Assembly: GCF_014762685.1 (NCBI RefSeq)
Contig: NZ_JABURM010000005.1
Coordinates: 434,001 to 498,000, forward strand
Source: Gracilimonas sp.
GTDB taxonomy: Bacteria; Bacteroidota; Rhodothermia; Balneolales; Balneolaceae
DNA: 64,000 bases
Direction: 5' to 3'
Below the pieces are notes generated by a model, which saw only the letters and a list, made by a program, of their open reading frames with translations, did not search any database and had not been told where the DNA came from. Shown here piece after piece: positions 1 to 8,848 of the stretch (its first letter is position 1; every line of letters begins with the position of its first letter). The translations under genes and the position numbers were made by a program.

Positions 1-423
1 GGAACAGAAATCACTGTTTTTGTAGATGCAGAGGGAGTTAATCGAATTTGGGGTAATTGGTATCCTGATTTTAAGATACCTGACTTTGTAAACTTTGGAT
101 ACTTAGATGTGATGCAGGGCATGGTTGGCTGGAAAATTCATATGAGTGATTATACGGGAGAGGACAGCACTTATACCGTGCAGGAAGAAGATATAACAGA
201 AATACCTGAGAAAGTCCATTTACCAATTGTTGATGAAAACAGCAATGACCTGGAAATAAGGACTTGTTGGGCCGTACCCATATTGAAAAGCAAAGATGAG
301 AACTTTTCAGGCTGGATTGCATATATAGATATTGAGGAAGGTTTTTTAGTGGATTTAGTTTCCATGCAAGAGATAGCTCTTAAAGAAAATTCACAAATTG
401 ATCATAAAATTGTAACATTTTAG
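1..423 (+). CDS. C-terminal part of an unknown protein (5' end outside window)
   Basis: The reading frame is open from the first base of the window to the TAG at 421-423, so this is the last 140 codons of a gene that begins upstream. The visible part mixes beta-strand-like stretches with acidic loops and ends in IDHKIVTF. I recognise no domain. It could be the end of a sensory or PAS/GAF-like protein, because a response regulator follows 64 nt later on the same strand, but that is inference from context only. The GTG at 109 and the internal ATGs are not needed as starts, since the frame continues upstream. Confidence 0.6.
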   Translation, partial: GTEITVFVDAEGVNRIWGNWYPDFKIPDFVNFGYLDVMQGMVGWKIHMSDYTGEDSTYTVQEEDITEIPEKVHLPIVDENSNDLEIRTCWAVPILKSKDENFSGWIAYIDIEEGFLVDLVSMQEIALKENSQIDHKIVTF

Positions 424-474
424 GTTTTGGATACTCTTGGTTGTCAGGGTAAGTAAAATTTAATCTCAAGCTGA

Positions 475-490
475 AAAGGACATATCATTG
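475..490 (+). promoter_or_regulatory. Ribosome binding site selecting the TTG start of the response regulator
   Basis: AAAAGGA ends at 480 and is 7 nt from TTG 488-490. The first ATG of the frame (503) has no comparable site, so TTG is favoured. Confidence 0.5.
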
Positions 491-856
491 GCAGAACCAG
501 TAATGAAAGTACTTATAGTTGAAGACGACATGATTATTTCATTAGTCGTCGAAAATATGATAAATAAATTAGGACATAATTTAGTTGGTAAGGCAGCTTC
601 CGGGGATGAAGCCATTGAGCTGGCAAAAGAACATAAGCCCGATATTATCCTGATGGATATCCGTTTAAAAGGGGAAATGGATGGGATTGAAGCCGTAATT
701 GAGATCAAAAAACATATCGAAACAGCTGTGATTTATTTGACCGGAAACTCAGATAAAGTGAATTACGATCGAGCTAAGGCTACCGAATGTGTTGATTTGA
801 TTTCTAAGCCTTTTACCATTGGAGAACTTACCCGATCCTTAGATTTGGTTTCCTAA
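488..856 (+). CDS. Single-domain response regulator (CheY-like receiver)
   Basis: The 122-residue protein is one receiver domain with no output domain. The acidic pocket is E12-D13-D14, the phospho-acceptor is D57 in ILMDIRL, T85 is the switch threonine and K107 in the SKPF motif is the conserved lysine. Such proteins receive a phosphate from a histidine kinase and act by protein contact; this KPF-type family often works in phosphorelays. The TTG start at 488 has AAAAGGA 7 nt upstream; ATG 503 is the alternative and would remove only five residues. The cognate kinase is not visible; the gene cut off at the window edge may belong with it. Confidence 0.9.
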   Translation: MAEPVMKVLIVEDDMIISLVVENMINKLGHNLVGKAASGDEAIELAKEHKPDIILMDIRLKGEMDGIEAVIEIKKHIETAVIYLTGNSDKVNYDRAKATECVDLISKPFTIGELTRSLDLVS

Positions 857-922
857 GTATTTTGCATCTTTCTTGGGAGAATAACGTAGGTTATACCCTA
901 TATCAAAAAATGGGCAATAGCT

Positions 923-1612
923 ATGAGTACAAAATTTAAAAACCTGAGAAATGACTTAGAAGACCTTGAACAAGAAGGACAGTTTGATATTGGTGAAAGT
1001 TCAACGGGTTCCGGTGGCACTACAACCTCAAAGTTGGCGAACTATATTCTGCTTTTTGCATTTATAACTACGCTTACCTTTTATGCCGGCTCAAAACTGA
1101 ATTTTTCAAGTATCCAGTTAAACCCAATCGAAAATTTTGTGCAGGAACTCAGCCAGCCAAATGAAGATCTGTTGAATAGAATGGGAGCCTGGATGGAAGA
1201 AATGGGTTACGGAACCCTTACTCACGAACAGCTTACCGAATTAAGAGAGGAAGGAGTAACGGCAACCTATACTTCCCAAATTAGAGAAGCAGGTTATACT
1301 AATGTAACTTTGGAGGAATTGGTAGACCTGCAAAATGCTGATGTAAGCGGTACTTTTGCCCGAATGATGCGGGAATTGGGATACGAGTTTACAGTTCAGG
1401 ATTTAGTTGATATAAGACGGGCAGGGGTAACAGCTTTCTTTACCAGTAATATGATGGATTTAGGGTATACTTTAGAAGAACTTACCAAAGAGAGCCTCAT
1501 TCGGATGCGCAATATTGGGGTCACACATCAGCAGGCCGAACGATTAATTGAAGAAAGAGGGGCAAAACCTACTGTAGATGAACTTATACGTGACAGAATC
1601 AGTAACCAGTAG
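923..1612 (+). CDS. Single-pass membrane protein with helical GVTA/GYT repeats
   Basis: The 229-residue protein has an acidic, Gly/Ser/Thr-rich N-terminus of about 40 residues, one hydrophobic helix (about 41-60, LANYILLFAFITTLTFYAG) and a C-terminal region of three to four repeats of about 28-30 residues. The repeat pattern is LT-x-E-Q-L-x-x-L-R-x-x-GVTA-x-(Y/F) followed by MR-x-LGY. Similar repeats occur after the membrane segments of BlaR1-like and anti-sigma-like proteins in Bacteroidota, where their function is not settled. A protein-protein interaction role at the membrane is the likeliest reading. It has its own intergenic gaps on both sides and no clear operon partner. Confidence 0.7.
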   Translation: MSTKFKNLRNDLEDLEQEGQFDIGESSTGSGGTTTSKLANYILLFAFITTLTFYAGSKLNFSSIQLNPIENFVQELSQPNEDLLNRMGAWMEEMGYGTLTHEQLTELREEGVTATYTSQIREAGYTNVTLEELVDLQNADVSGTFARMMRELGYEFTVQDLVDIRRAGVTAFFTSNMMDLGYTLEELTKESLIRMRNIGVTHQQAERLIEERGAKPTVDELIRDRISNQ

Positions 1613-1685
1613 TAAGATTTTTTTCGGAACATAAAGTGATTTAATGATTTACAAGTAGTGAACTTAAATAAACATATAACTTATA

Positions 1686-2255
1686 ATGAGAAAATTAATC
1701 ACTTTTATATCTGTAATAGCCATCACGGCACTTTTCAGCCAGGCAAATGCCCAGCAATATATGATTGAAAATGCTTCGGGTATTGGGCCCAAAGTGGGTT
1801 TCTATAAAGCTCCTGACGCTGAGGATGGAACCATGTTTATCGGCCTTCAATCTCGAACCAAAGGAAAATATGTTGGGGCTGAATTCAGTCTGGAATACCG
1901 TGGTGAGCAGGGCTACACTACTTCCGGTGGAAGTGAACTAACTGTAAGGCAAGTTCCGGTAACCGGTTCACTGCTGCTCTTTGCGCCGCTCGCAGAAAAT
2001 TTTGCTCCCTATGGACTGGCCGGCTTAGGTGCCTACTATACTTTTTATGACTACGACGGTGGCTTTGTAAATCCCGGCGACGACGCTGAAATAAAAATTG
2101 GATATCATTTAGGATTTGGGGCCGATGTAGCTTTTTCTGAGTCGGCTGCATTCAATATCGATTACCGTTATTTATTTCTTGACGGCAGCGAAGACCTTTC
2201 GGATAAGGAATTCAGCGGGAATGTAATTTCTGCCGGACTCACGTTTTATTTCTAA
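1686..2255 (+). CDS. Outer-membrane beta-barrel protein (porin-like, OmpW/OmpA-barrel size)
   Basis: The 189-residue protein begins with a cleavable signal peptide (MRKLITFISVIAITALFSQANA, cut after ANA). It continues with alternating amphipathic beta-strands such as YVGAEFSLEYRG and FNIDYRYLFL and ends ISAGLTFYF, with the terminal aromatic residue typical of barrels inserted by BamA. The size fits an eight-stranded barrel. No ligand can be proposed. A strong hairpin terminator follows the stop codon by about 20 nt, so the gene ends its transcript. Confidence 0.8.
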   Translation: MRKLITFISVIAITALFSQANAQQYMIENASGIGPKVGFYKAPDAEDGTMFIGLQSRTKGKYVGAEFSLEYRGEQGYTTSGGSELTVRQVPVTGSLLLFAPLAENFAPYGLAGLGAYYTFYDYDGGFVNPGDDAEIKIGYHLGFGADVAFSESAAFNIDYRYLFLDGSEDLSDKEFSGNVISAGLTFYF

Positions 2256-2275
2256 GTTAAAAAAGTCCTATTTTT

Positions 2276-2308
2276 AAATCCCGCGCTTTACGGTGCGGGA
2301 TTTTTTTT
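2276..2308 (+). terminator. Rho-independent terminator after the barrel protein gene
   Basis: Stem AAATCCCGC (2276-2284) pairs with GCGGGATTT (2295-2303) and runs into eight T residues at 2301-2308. Confidence 0.9.
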
Positions 2309-2333
2309 GAACTAAATAACCTGAAAAACAAAA

Positions 2334-3257
2334 ATGGCGGAAATAACTCTTCCTGAAGTTGAGCTAAACATCTACTCACCTAAAGACCCAACGGAAATAA
2401 CAGTAGTTGAAAATTATATTTGTACAAAAGAAAGCAGTCCGAATTTTGTCCGGCACGTAACTTTTGATGTATCAGGAACGGATTTAGAAGGAAGAGTTCG
2501 AATCGGGCAGTCGATAGGTATTCTGCCTCCGGGAGAAAATGAAAGGGGCAGGCCGCATAAACTCAGATTGTATTCCATATCATCGCCAACAAAGGGGGAA
2601 GGGGGAAAGCCTCATCTGGTTTCCACTACGGTCAAAAGGACCATCGAAGAACTAGACGGGAAATTATATACTGGGGTATGCTCAAATTATTTGGCAGATT
2701 TAAAACCCGGAGATAAAGTGACGGTTACCGGTCCAAGTGGAAAACGGTTTCTGCTTCCTGAAAATGAAAAAGATTTTAATTATGTGTTTTTTGCTACAGG
2801 GACAGGAATAGCTCCGTTTCGAGGTATGATTATGGAGTTGCTGGAGTCTGATTATAAAGGAAAGGTGGTTTTGGTTTTTGGCGCAGCCTATCGTACCGAT
2901 CTTATCTATTCAGATTTTTTTATGGAGATGGAAAAAAAGCATGATAATTTTCGTTATATCGCTAAAATATCCCGTGAAGATCGCCGTCCGGATGGCAGTA
3001 AGTATTATGTGCAAACGGCTATAGAAGATGAAGAGGAAATTTTAGACCCGCTTTTCAGTCAGGAAAATACATTGATCTATATCTGTGGTATCAAGGGAAT
3101 GGAAGCCGGGATCTATAAAAGTCTTGCCAAAAAAGGATATCCTGAGTACCTGCTGCTAAAAGGAGATTATATGGATGTGGATCCTGATGAATGGGACTGG
3201 GAAGACATGCGCCGCAATGTAAAACCCGGCTCCCGGACCTTCGAAGAAGTATACTGA
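2334..3257 (+). CDS. Ferredoxin-NADP(+) reductase-like flavoprotein (plant/cyanobacterial type)
   Basis: The 307-residue protein has the plant-type FNR layout. The FAD-binding barrel carries RLYSISSP, which contacts the flavin, and GVCSNYL. The NADP domain carries the GTGIAPFRGMI pyrophosphate loop and YICGIKGME near the end. The last residue is a Tyr (EEVY), as in classical FNRs, where it stacks on the isoalloxazine ring. The expected reaction is electron transfer between reduced ferredoxin or flavodoxin and NADP(H). Its physiological partner cannot be read from the neighbours: it stands alone between a terminator and a convergent gene. Length and motif order are normal. Confidence 0.9.
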   Translation: MAEITLPEVELNIYSPKDPTEITVVENYICTKESSPNFVRHVTFDVSGTDLEGRVRIGQSIGILPPGENERGRPHKLRLYSISSPTKGEGGKPHLVSTTVKRTIEELDGKLYTGVCSNYLADLKPGDKVTVTGPSGKRFLLPENEKDFNYVFFATGTGIAPFRGMIMELLESDYKGKVVLVFGAAYRTDLIYSDFFMEMEKKHDNFRYIAKISREDRRPDGSKYYVQTAIEDEEEILDPLFSQENTLIYICGIKGMEAGIYKSLAKKGYPEYLLLKGDYMDVDPDEWDWEDMRRNVKPGSRTFEEVY

Positions 3258-3297
3258 CTGCAGGGTTTTTCCGGTACATCTATTATGAATAGGTTAT

Positions 3298-3870
3298 TCA
3301 GGAATGAATTTTAGTAACTCCGCCTGATACAATAAACCGCATAAAGTTAGTCGTATCTGTTTTTATTGGCGTTATTTTGTCGCGCGGAACGATATACAGG
3401 TTTCCTGAGAAGTTGTAGGAATGGGGGCAATAAACGGCTACTTCTTCTTTAAGTCCGTAATGCTCCAGCGACTCTTCCGTGATAAATCCAAAACGCTTCA
3501 TGCCTGCCGGTTCACTGAATTCAACGTAAACCGGTTTGGTGAATTTTTTTTTATCTCCCACAAACGCCTCTGTCAAATCTTTCAAAGACGAATAGACAAT
3601 ATTGACGAAGGGTGTTTTAGTCATCAATTTCTCAAAAAGAAAAACGATAGGTTTGGCAAAGGTTCGGGTCATCATAAAACCAAAAAGGGTTATTAATACA
3701 AACCCTGTAATAATGCCCAATCCGGGAATTTCATACTTAAACCAGCTAAATAGTAAGTTGTTGAAAAGATCATTCATCCAAATGAGGACCGAATAAATCA
3801 GGTAAATGGTAGCTGTTACCGGTAAGATGATCAGCATTCCTCGAAAAAAGTAGTTCAGAATCGTCTTCAT
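3298..3870 (-). CDS. DUF502 family inner-membrane protein
   Basis: The protein is 190 residues from ATG 3870; an in-frame TTG at 3894 would add eight residues but is the weaker start. Two hydrophobic helices (about residues 6-28 and 44-68) are followed by a soluble part with TPFVNIVYSSLKDL, characteristic of DUF502. The soluble part probably forms a small beta domain after the membrane hairpin. The family is common in Bacteroidota, Proteobacteria and plants (COV/LCV-like proteins), where it has been tied to trafficking and vascular patterning; no bacterial activity is established. It is convergent with the FNR gene, with 40 nt between their stops. Confidence 0.85.
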   Translation of the reverse strand: MKTILNYFFRGMLIILPVTATIYLIYSVLIWMNDLFNNLLFSWFKYEIPGLGIITGFVLITLFGFMMTRTFAKPIVFLFEKLMTKTPFVNIVYSSLKDLTEAFVGDKKKFTKPVYVEFSEPAGMKRFGFITEESLEHYGLKEEVAVYCPHSYNFSGNLYIVPRDKITPIKTDTTNFMRFIVSGGVTKIHS

Positions 3871-3961
3871 TATCACATAATATTTGGGTTTCAATTTGTT
3901 TGAAATCTATTATTTAATACTGAAAGATGTGCAGTCCTTTGTTACAGGAGAATTGAAAGCA

Positions 3962-4033
3962 GAACAAGGAACATCCAATTTCCACCGCAGAAGTTTTTTT
4001 AATGTTCATTCCTGCAAAGGCAGAAATCTAATT
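3962..4033. repeat. Dispersed repeat, copy 1
   Basis: Shares GAACAAGGAACATCCAA, CGCAGAAGTTTTTT, TCATTCCTG and AATCTAATT, in the same order and spacing, with 5659-5729. The two copies lie in direct orientation on either side of the Gfo/Idh gene. Confidence 0.75.
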
Positions 4034-4057
4034 CTTGGCTTTCCGACCCTGTAGGTA

Positions 4058-5524
4058 TCAGACTTCCCAGCCTTTTCGATAAGTACGCCCAACAAACTGA
4101 TTGGCTTCTTTGAGATTTGTGATCTCCATATTTTTACCATCCCAAAGTAGTTTTTTACGGCCATAGTATTCCATCCGCCCCTCGCTATTTTCTCTTCTCA
4201 ATAAGTAGCTTCGGATAGCAAGATTTCCCATCAGCACGGTTTCGGTCATTGGCCCGGCATAATCAAATGATGAGGTTAAAGCCCGGTGTTCTTTACTGTC
4301 AAAACCGGCTTTACAGGCATCAATCCATTTTCTGTGATGCCCGTATTCGGGTTCTTCATTTTCTTCCGTTTCAGGGCCAAATTCTGTGGTACCATCATTC
4401 AGGTACAGTTTTGGCATAATGGGTGAGCTGTCATTGATATTGGTTGATATAACACCATTTTCTCCGATGATTAAAACACCGTTTGCACTGTTCGGGCCGC
4501 CCATATCATGATCGGCGGGTATAATCTCGGGACGGGACGGTTTGATACCTCCATCACTCCAGGTCATTTTAATAGGTGATTTTGTTTTATCAGTTGCTTC
4601 ATAGTTCATGGTAATGAATGAGGAAGCGGGGCAGCCCTCGGGATGATAATCTGGAGTCCACATCTGTGTGTAAATAGTACCCACACTGCATTCCGCATCG
4701 GTGGGATAGGTGAGGCCCAGTGTTCGATATGGAATATCGATCAGGTGGCATCCCACATCTCCCAAAGCTCCGGTTCCGTAGTCCCACCATCCTCTCCAGT
4801 TGAAAGGATGTAAATTGGGGGTGTAAGGTCTGTATTCGGCAGGGCCCAGCCACAGATTCCAGTCTAAGGCGTCAGGTTTCTGACTTGGATCGGGTTCCGG
4901 CATGGCAAATCCCTGAGGCCAAACGGGTCGGTTCGTCCAAACTTTTACTTCTGATATATTTCCCAAGACTTCCGTATCGATCCAATCCTGCACCATATTG
5001 AGTAACGGGTTTGAGGCTCCTTGATTTCCCATTTGGGTCACTATTTTCTGTTCCCGAGCCATTTGCGTTAAGAGGCGTGCTTCTCTGATATTGTGCGTCA
5101 TTGGCTTTTGGACATACACATGAATTCCACGTTCCATGGCATATTTAGCGGCAGGGGCATGGTTATGATCCGGAGTTGAAATGGTTACAGCATCCAGATC
5201 GGGCTCGGCCTCCAGCATTTCTCGATAGTCGCTGTATCTTTTTGCTTCCGGGAATGCTTCAACAGCACGTTGTGCCGACCCGGAAAAATCCACATCACAT
5301 AAAGCAGCTACTCGCTCTCTTCCGTTTACGGAAGCATTTCGAATATCGCTGAATCCTTTTCCACCTGCCCCAATAGCGGCAATATTCAACTGATCGCTGG
5401 GTGCGGTATAGCCAACCCCTCCGAGTACATGCCGGGGTACAAAGAAGAAAGAAGAGGCAAGAGCACTTTTCTTAATAAAGGATTTGCGGGTTATAGACGA
5501 GGATTTTTTTTTGTCATTCTTCAT
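4058..5524 (-). CDS. Secreted Gfo/Idh/MocA family oxidoreductase
   Basis: The start at ATG 5524 gives 488 residues; the frame is open further upstream, but that part runs into a dispersed repeat. The N-terminus TRKSFIKKSALASSFFF is a Tat-like signal (RK in place of the twin Arg), usual for exported members of this family in Bacteroidota. The nucleotide-binding part begins LNIAAIGAGGKG, and VQKPMTH is the family's EKP-like motif with the catalytic lysine. The C-terminal domain has WRGWWDYGTGALGDVGCH, typical of the large periplasmic subgroup. These enzymes oxidise or rearrange sugars and cyclitols with bound NAD(P). The substrate is not predictable and no sugar genes adjoin it. Confidence 0.9.
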   Translation of the reverse strand: MKNDKKKSSSITRKSFIKKSALASSFFFVPRHVLGGVGYTAPSDQLNIAAIGAGGKGFSDIRNASVNGRERVAALCDVDFSGSAQRAVEAFPEAKRYSDYREMLEAEPDLDAVTISTPDHNHAPAAKYAMERGIHVYVQKPMTHNIREARLLTQMAREQKIVTQMGNQGASNPLLNMVQDWIDTEVLGNISEVKVWTNRPVWPQGFAMPEPDPSQKPDALDWNLWLGPAEYRPYTPNLHPFNWRGWWDYGTGALGDVGCHLIDIPYRTLGLTYPTDAECSVGTIYTQMWTPDYHPEGCPASSFITMNYEATDKTKSPIKMTWSDGGIKPSRPEIIPADHDMGGPNSANGVLIIGENGVISTNINDSSPIMPKLYLNDGTTEFGPETEENEEPEYGHHRKWIDACKAGFDSKEHRALTSSFDYAGPMTETVLMGNLAIRSYLLRRENSEGRMEYYGRKKLLWDGKNMEITNLKEANQFVGRTYRKGWEV

Positions 5525-5956
5525 AACTGAAAGGCTGTTTTTTTGAACACCATAAACAAAATGGCAATCAGTTGGTCTGTTGTCTTTGTTGCTCGGAATA
5601 TTCAATAATTCAATCAATTTTAAAAATGGAAAGTTTAAAAAGGGAACTTTCGAACTTCGAACAAGGAACATCCAACATTCAACGCAGAAGTTTTTTAGTG
5701 GTCATTCCTGTGGTGGTGGGAATCTAATTGTTTGAACCGCGGATTTGGCTGTTTTTTTATACTGGTGTGTTAGATAATGGATTTATATTTAAAACCTAGT
5801 ATTCAGGCCATCTTAAAATCACTATTCTGTTCGAAATAATTTTCGATTAACTGAGTTACGATTCACGATTAACGAATCTCAAACCACGGATGAGTTCAAA
5901 CCATATTTTTCCTATCTTCAAGGCTCTGTAAAATTGAACACTCACACATCATATTA
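5525..5956. other. Intergenic region with repeat debris between divergent genes
   Basis: This 432-nt region separates the oxidoreductase from alaS. It holds the second dispersed-repeat copy (5659-5729) and short CGCGGAT/CACGGAT units near 5737 and 5884, which resemble the units in the repeat at 8642-8745. An alaS promoter must lie in the last 100 nt, but I cannot place it with confidence. Confidence 0.5.
5659..5729. repeat. Dispersed repeat, copy 2
   Basis: Direct partner of 3962-4033, with the same order of conserved blocks. The preceding GAACTTTCGAACTTCGAACAA extends the palindromic TTCGAA character seen only in this copy. Confidence 0.75.
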
Positions 5957-8626
5957 ATGTCGCACAAGACTTCCGCCCAGATTCGTCAGGAATTTTTTGA
6001 TTTCTTTGCTGAAAAAGATCATGCTATTGTTGACAGTGCTCCCGTAATTCCCAAGAATGATCCCACCTTGTTATTTACCAATGCGGGGATGAATCAGTTT
6101 AAATCCATTTTTCTTGGGGAAGAGGATGCCCTCAAACACGATGGAAAGCTCTGGAAACGTGCGGCTGATACCCAAAAATGTATTCGCGTTAGCGGTAAGC
6201 ACAACGACCTGGAAGAAGTAGGCCATGATACCTATCACCATACCTTGTTTGAGATGCTGGGGAACTGGTCGTTTGGGGATTACTTCAAAAAAGAAGCCAT
6301 TGGCTGGGCATGGGAGTTGCTGGTGGACAAATGGGGACTAGACCCCGACCGGTTATACGCCACCGTATTTGAAGGGGATGAAGCAGACGGACTGCCCGTA
6401 GATGACGAAGCCATTGAACTTTGGAAAAGCGAGACGTCAATCTCACACGATCACATACTGAAGTGCAGTAAGAAAGACAATTTCTGGGAGATGGGTGAAA
6501 CCGGACCGTGCGGACCTTGTTCAGAAGTTCACATTGACCTCCGTTCCGATGAAGAACGCAAAGAGAAACCCGGTCGGGATCTGGTGAATATGGATGATCC
6601 CCGTGTGATGGAGATCTGGAACCTGGTATTCATTCAGTTCAACCGAAAGCAAGATGCCAGTCTCGAAAAACTCCCTGCTCAACACGTAGATACCGGAATG
6701 GGTTTTGAGCGGGTTTGTGCGGTGCTGCAGGAAAAAACATCTAATTACGACACCGATGTCTTTACCCCGCTGCTAAACGAAATTGCCGATATGGCCGGAC
6801 TGAAATATGGCGAGGAAGAAGAAAAAGACATCGCAATGCGGGTGATCGCGGATCATATTCGTGCGGTGACATTCTCCATTGCTGATGGAGCTTCTCCCGG
6901 AAATGACGGTCGCGGTTATGTGATTCGCAGGATTTTACGTCGTGCTATTCGTTACGGTTGGGATGTGCTGGATTTCAAAGAACCGTTCTTCTACAAGCTG
7001 GTAGATGTTTTGGCCGGGCAGTTCAAGGATGTATTCCCGGAGATCAAGGCACAGAAAGAGTATATCGTAAATGTGATTCGCTCCGAAGAAAAGAGTTTCC
7101 TGAAGACTTTGGGTCAAGGCATCGAGCTGTTCAACGAGATGGTAGAAGGGAAGAAAAAGCTGTCCGGTGAAGATGCTTTTAAACTCCATGATACCTACGG
7201 TTTTCCCATCGACCTAACGGAGTTGATGGCTCGCGAACAAGGGGTTGAAGTGGATGTAGATGGCTTCAACAAACACATGAAAGAGCAAAAAGATCGCGCC
7301 CGTGCCGCCGGTAAGTTTTCGGTGGATCAGAGTGATTCAAATAAATGGAATGTGATTAAGGAATCCGATGATTTTGAGTTTGTGGGCTATGATGATGCTG
7401 AAGCCGAAGTAGAAATTTTAGCCTATCGAAAAGAAGGCGAGCGATTTGCACTCCAGCTTTCCCAAACCCCGTTTTATGCAGAAAGTGGGGGGCAGGTTGC
7501 GGACACCGGGCTCATCACCAATGGCGATGAGTATATCAAAGTAGTGGATGTACAAAAAAATAATGGGCAGTTCATTCACTATGCAGATAAACTTCCCGAA
7601 GATCTTTCCGGAACATGGACAGCTTCCATTGATCTGGATAGAAGAATTGAAATTCAAAAACATCATTCCGCTACACATCTGGTTCACGCCGCACTGCGGG
7701 GAATTTTGGGAGATCATGTTGCCCAAAAAGGCTCGTTGGTGGATGAATATCACCTGCGTTTCGATTTCTCTCACTATGAAGCCATGACGGACGAACAGCT
7801 GGATGAAGTGGAGCAGTTGGTTAACGAGAAGATCCAGGAGAACATCCCACTACAGGAAGAGCGCGACGTTCCGATTGATGAAGCCAAAGAACGCGGTGCT
7901 ATGATGCTTTTCGGTGAAAAATATGGGGAATCCGTACGCGTAATAACCTTTGATGAAGATTATTCAGTAGAGCTTTGCGGTGGAACTCACGTGGGAGCCA
8001 CCGGCGAGATCGGTTATTTCCGGTTCACACAGGAAACATCCGTCGCTGCAGGAATTCGCCGGATCGAGGCTGTTTGCGGAACTCAGGCTGACAAACTTCT
8101 CCGTGATGAGAAACGACTATTACAACAGGTGAAAGGAGCTATCGGACAAACTCAAAACCTGGCAGCTGATGTACTGAAGCTGGTTGAAGAGAAGAAAGCC
8201 CTTGAGAAGGAACTCGAAAAAGTGCAGATGCAAAATACCGGCGCCAAATTGGATGAACTGATTCAAAATGCAGGTTCACTTGATTCGGGCATCAAACTGG
8301 TGAAAGGGGAAATTCTCGGCGCTGATATGGATGCATTGAAGCAATTGGGTTATGATGGCCTTCAAAAGACCAAAGAAAATACCGCTATTGTGCTGGGCAG
8401 TAAAGATGAGGAAGAAGGAAAAGTGTACCTGATGGTAGCTTTAACTGACGATCTCATAAAGGAAAAAGGACTCAAAGCCGGTGCATTAGTAGGTCAGCTT
8501 GGACGATTGGTTGGCGGAGGTGGAGGCGGTCAGCCGAACCTGGCTACAGCCGGCGGACGTCAGCCCGGAAAACTGCCTGAAGCCCTCGAAAAAGTGAATG
8601 AATTGATCGAGGAATTTATTGCTTAA
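5957..8626 (+). CDS. alaS: Alanyl-tRNA synthetase
   Basis: The 889-residue enzyme charges tRNA(Ala) with alanine and is essential in the cytoplasm. The class II catalytic core begins at residue 1 with the AlaS hallmark IRQEFFDFFAEKDH and continues with LLFTNAGMNQFK and HTLFEMLGNWSFGDYFKKEA. The editing domain carries the zinc/hydrolysis motif HSATHLVH and the later CGGTHV. The C-terminal part has a coiled-coil linker (LVEEKKALEKELEKV) and ends in a glycine-rich C-Ala domain (GGGGGGQPNLATAGG). Length and domain order are those of a complete bacterial AlaS. It appears to be monocistronic. Confidence 0.99.
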   Translation: MSHKTSAQIRQEFFDFFAEKDHAIVDSAPVIPKNDPTLLFTNAGMNQFKSIFLGEEDALKHDGKLWKRAADTQKCIRVSGKHNDLEEVGHDTYHHTLFEMLGNWSFGDYFKKEAIGWAWELLVDKWGLDPDRLYATVFEGDEADGLPVDDEAIELWKSETSISHDHILKCSKKDNFWEMGETGPCGPCSEVHIDLRSDEERKEKPGRDLVNMDDPRVMEIWNLVFIQFNRKQDASLEKLPAQHVDTGMGFERVCAVLQEKTSNYDTDVFTPLLNEIADMAGLKYGEEEEKDIAMRVIADHIRAVTFSIADGASPGNDGRGYVIRRILRRAIRYGWDVLDFKEPFFYKLVDVLAGQFKDVFPEIKAQKEYIVNVIRSEEKSFLKTLGQGIELFNEMVEGKKKLSGEDAFKLHDTYGFPIDLTELMAREQGVEVDVDGFNKHMKEQKDRARAAGKFSVDQSDSNKWNVIKESDDFEFVGYDDAEAEVEILAYRKEGERFALQLSQTPFYAESGGQVADTGLITNGDEYIKVVDVQKNNGQFIHYADKLPEDLSGTWTASIDLDRRIEIQKHHSATHLVHAALRGILGDHVAQKGSLVDEYHLRFDFSHYEAMTDEQLDEVEQLVNEKIQENIPLQEERDVPIDEAKERGAMMLFGEKYGESVRVITFDEDYSVELCGGTHVGATGEIGYFRFTQETSVAAGIRRIEAVCGTQADKLLRDEKRLLQQVKGAIGQTQNLAADVLKLVEEKKALEKELEKVQMQNTGAKLDELIQNAGSLDSGIKLVKGEILGADMDALKQLGYDGLQKTKENTAIVLGSKDEEEGKVYLMVALTDDLIKEKGLKAGALVGQLGRLVGGGGGGQPNLATAGGRQPGKLPEALEKVNELIEEFIA

Positions 8627-8641
8627 TCAGAGTAAGGAATA

Positions 8642-8745
8642 GAACGCGGATAGCACGGATTGTTCGGATAATCGCGGAAAGGTGTTGTGAGTCCTGTTTA
8701 ATTCTAAATCAGTGACCATCCGCAGAATCAGCGTCATCCGCGTTC
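8642..8745. repeat. GCGGAT-type intergenic inverted repeat
   Basis: GAACGCGGAT (8642-8651) pairs with ATCCGCGTTC (8736-8745). The interior carries several further CGGAT/ATCCGC units. There is no T-run after the outer stem, so it looks like a REP-like element, not a simple alaS terminator. Confidence 0.65.
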
Positions 8746-8802
8746 CATTCGGTCGCATATTAATGAGCGGAATCAAATAACAAAATCTTCATAAAAAATG
8801 GA

Positions 8803-8810
8803 TATATTTG
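8803..8810 (+). promoter_or_regulatory. Bacteroidota-type -7 box for the pyruvate dehydrogenase operon
   Basis: TATATTTG fits the TAnnTTTG consensus known for the Bacteroidota primary sigma factor. It lies 38 nt before the E1alpha start codon. No good TTTG -33 box is seen at the usual distance. Confidence 0.5.
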
Positions 8811-8848
8811 CGTCCCTTTTACAAAAAGTATGATCTCAACAAATAATT

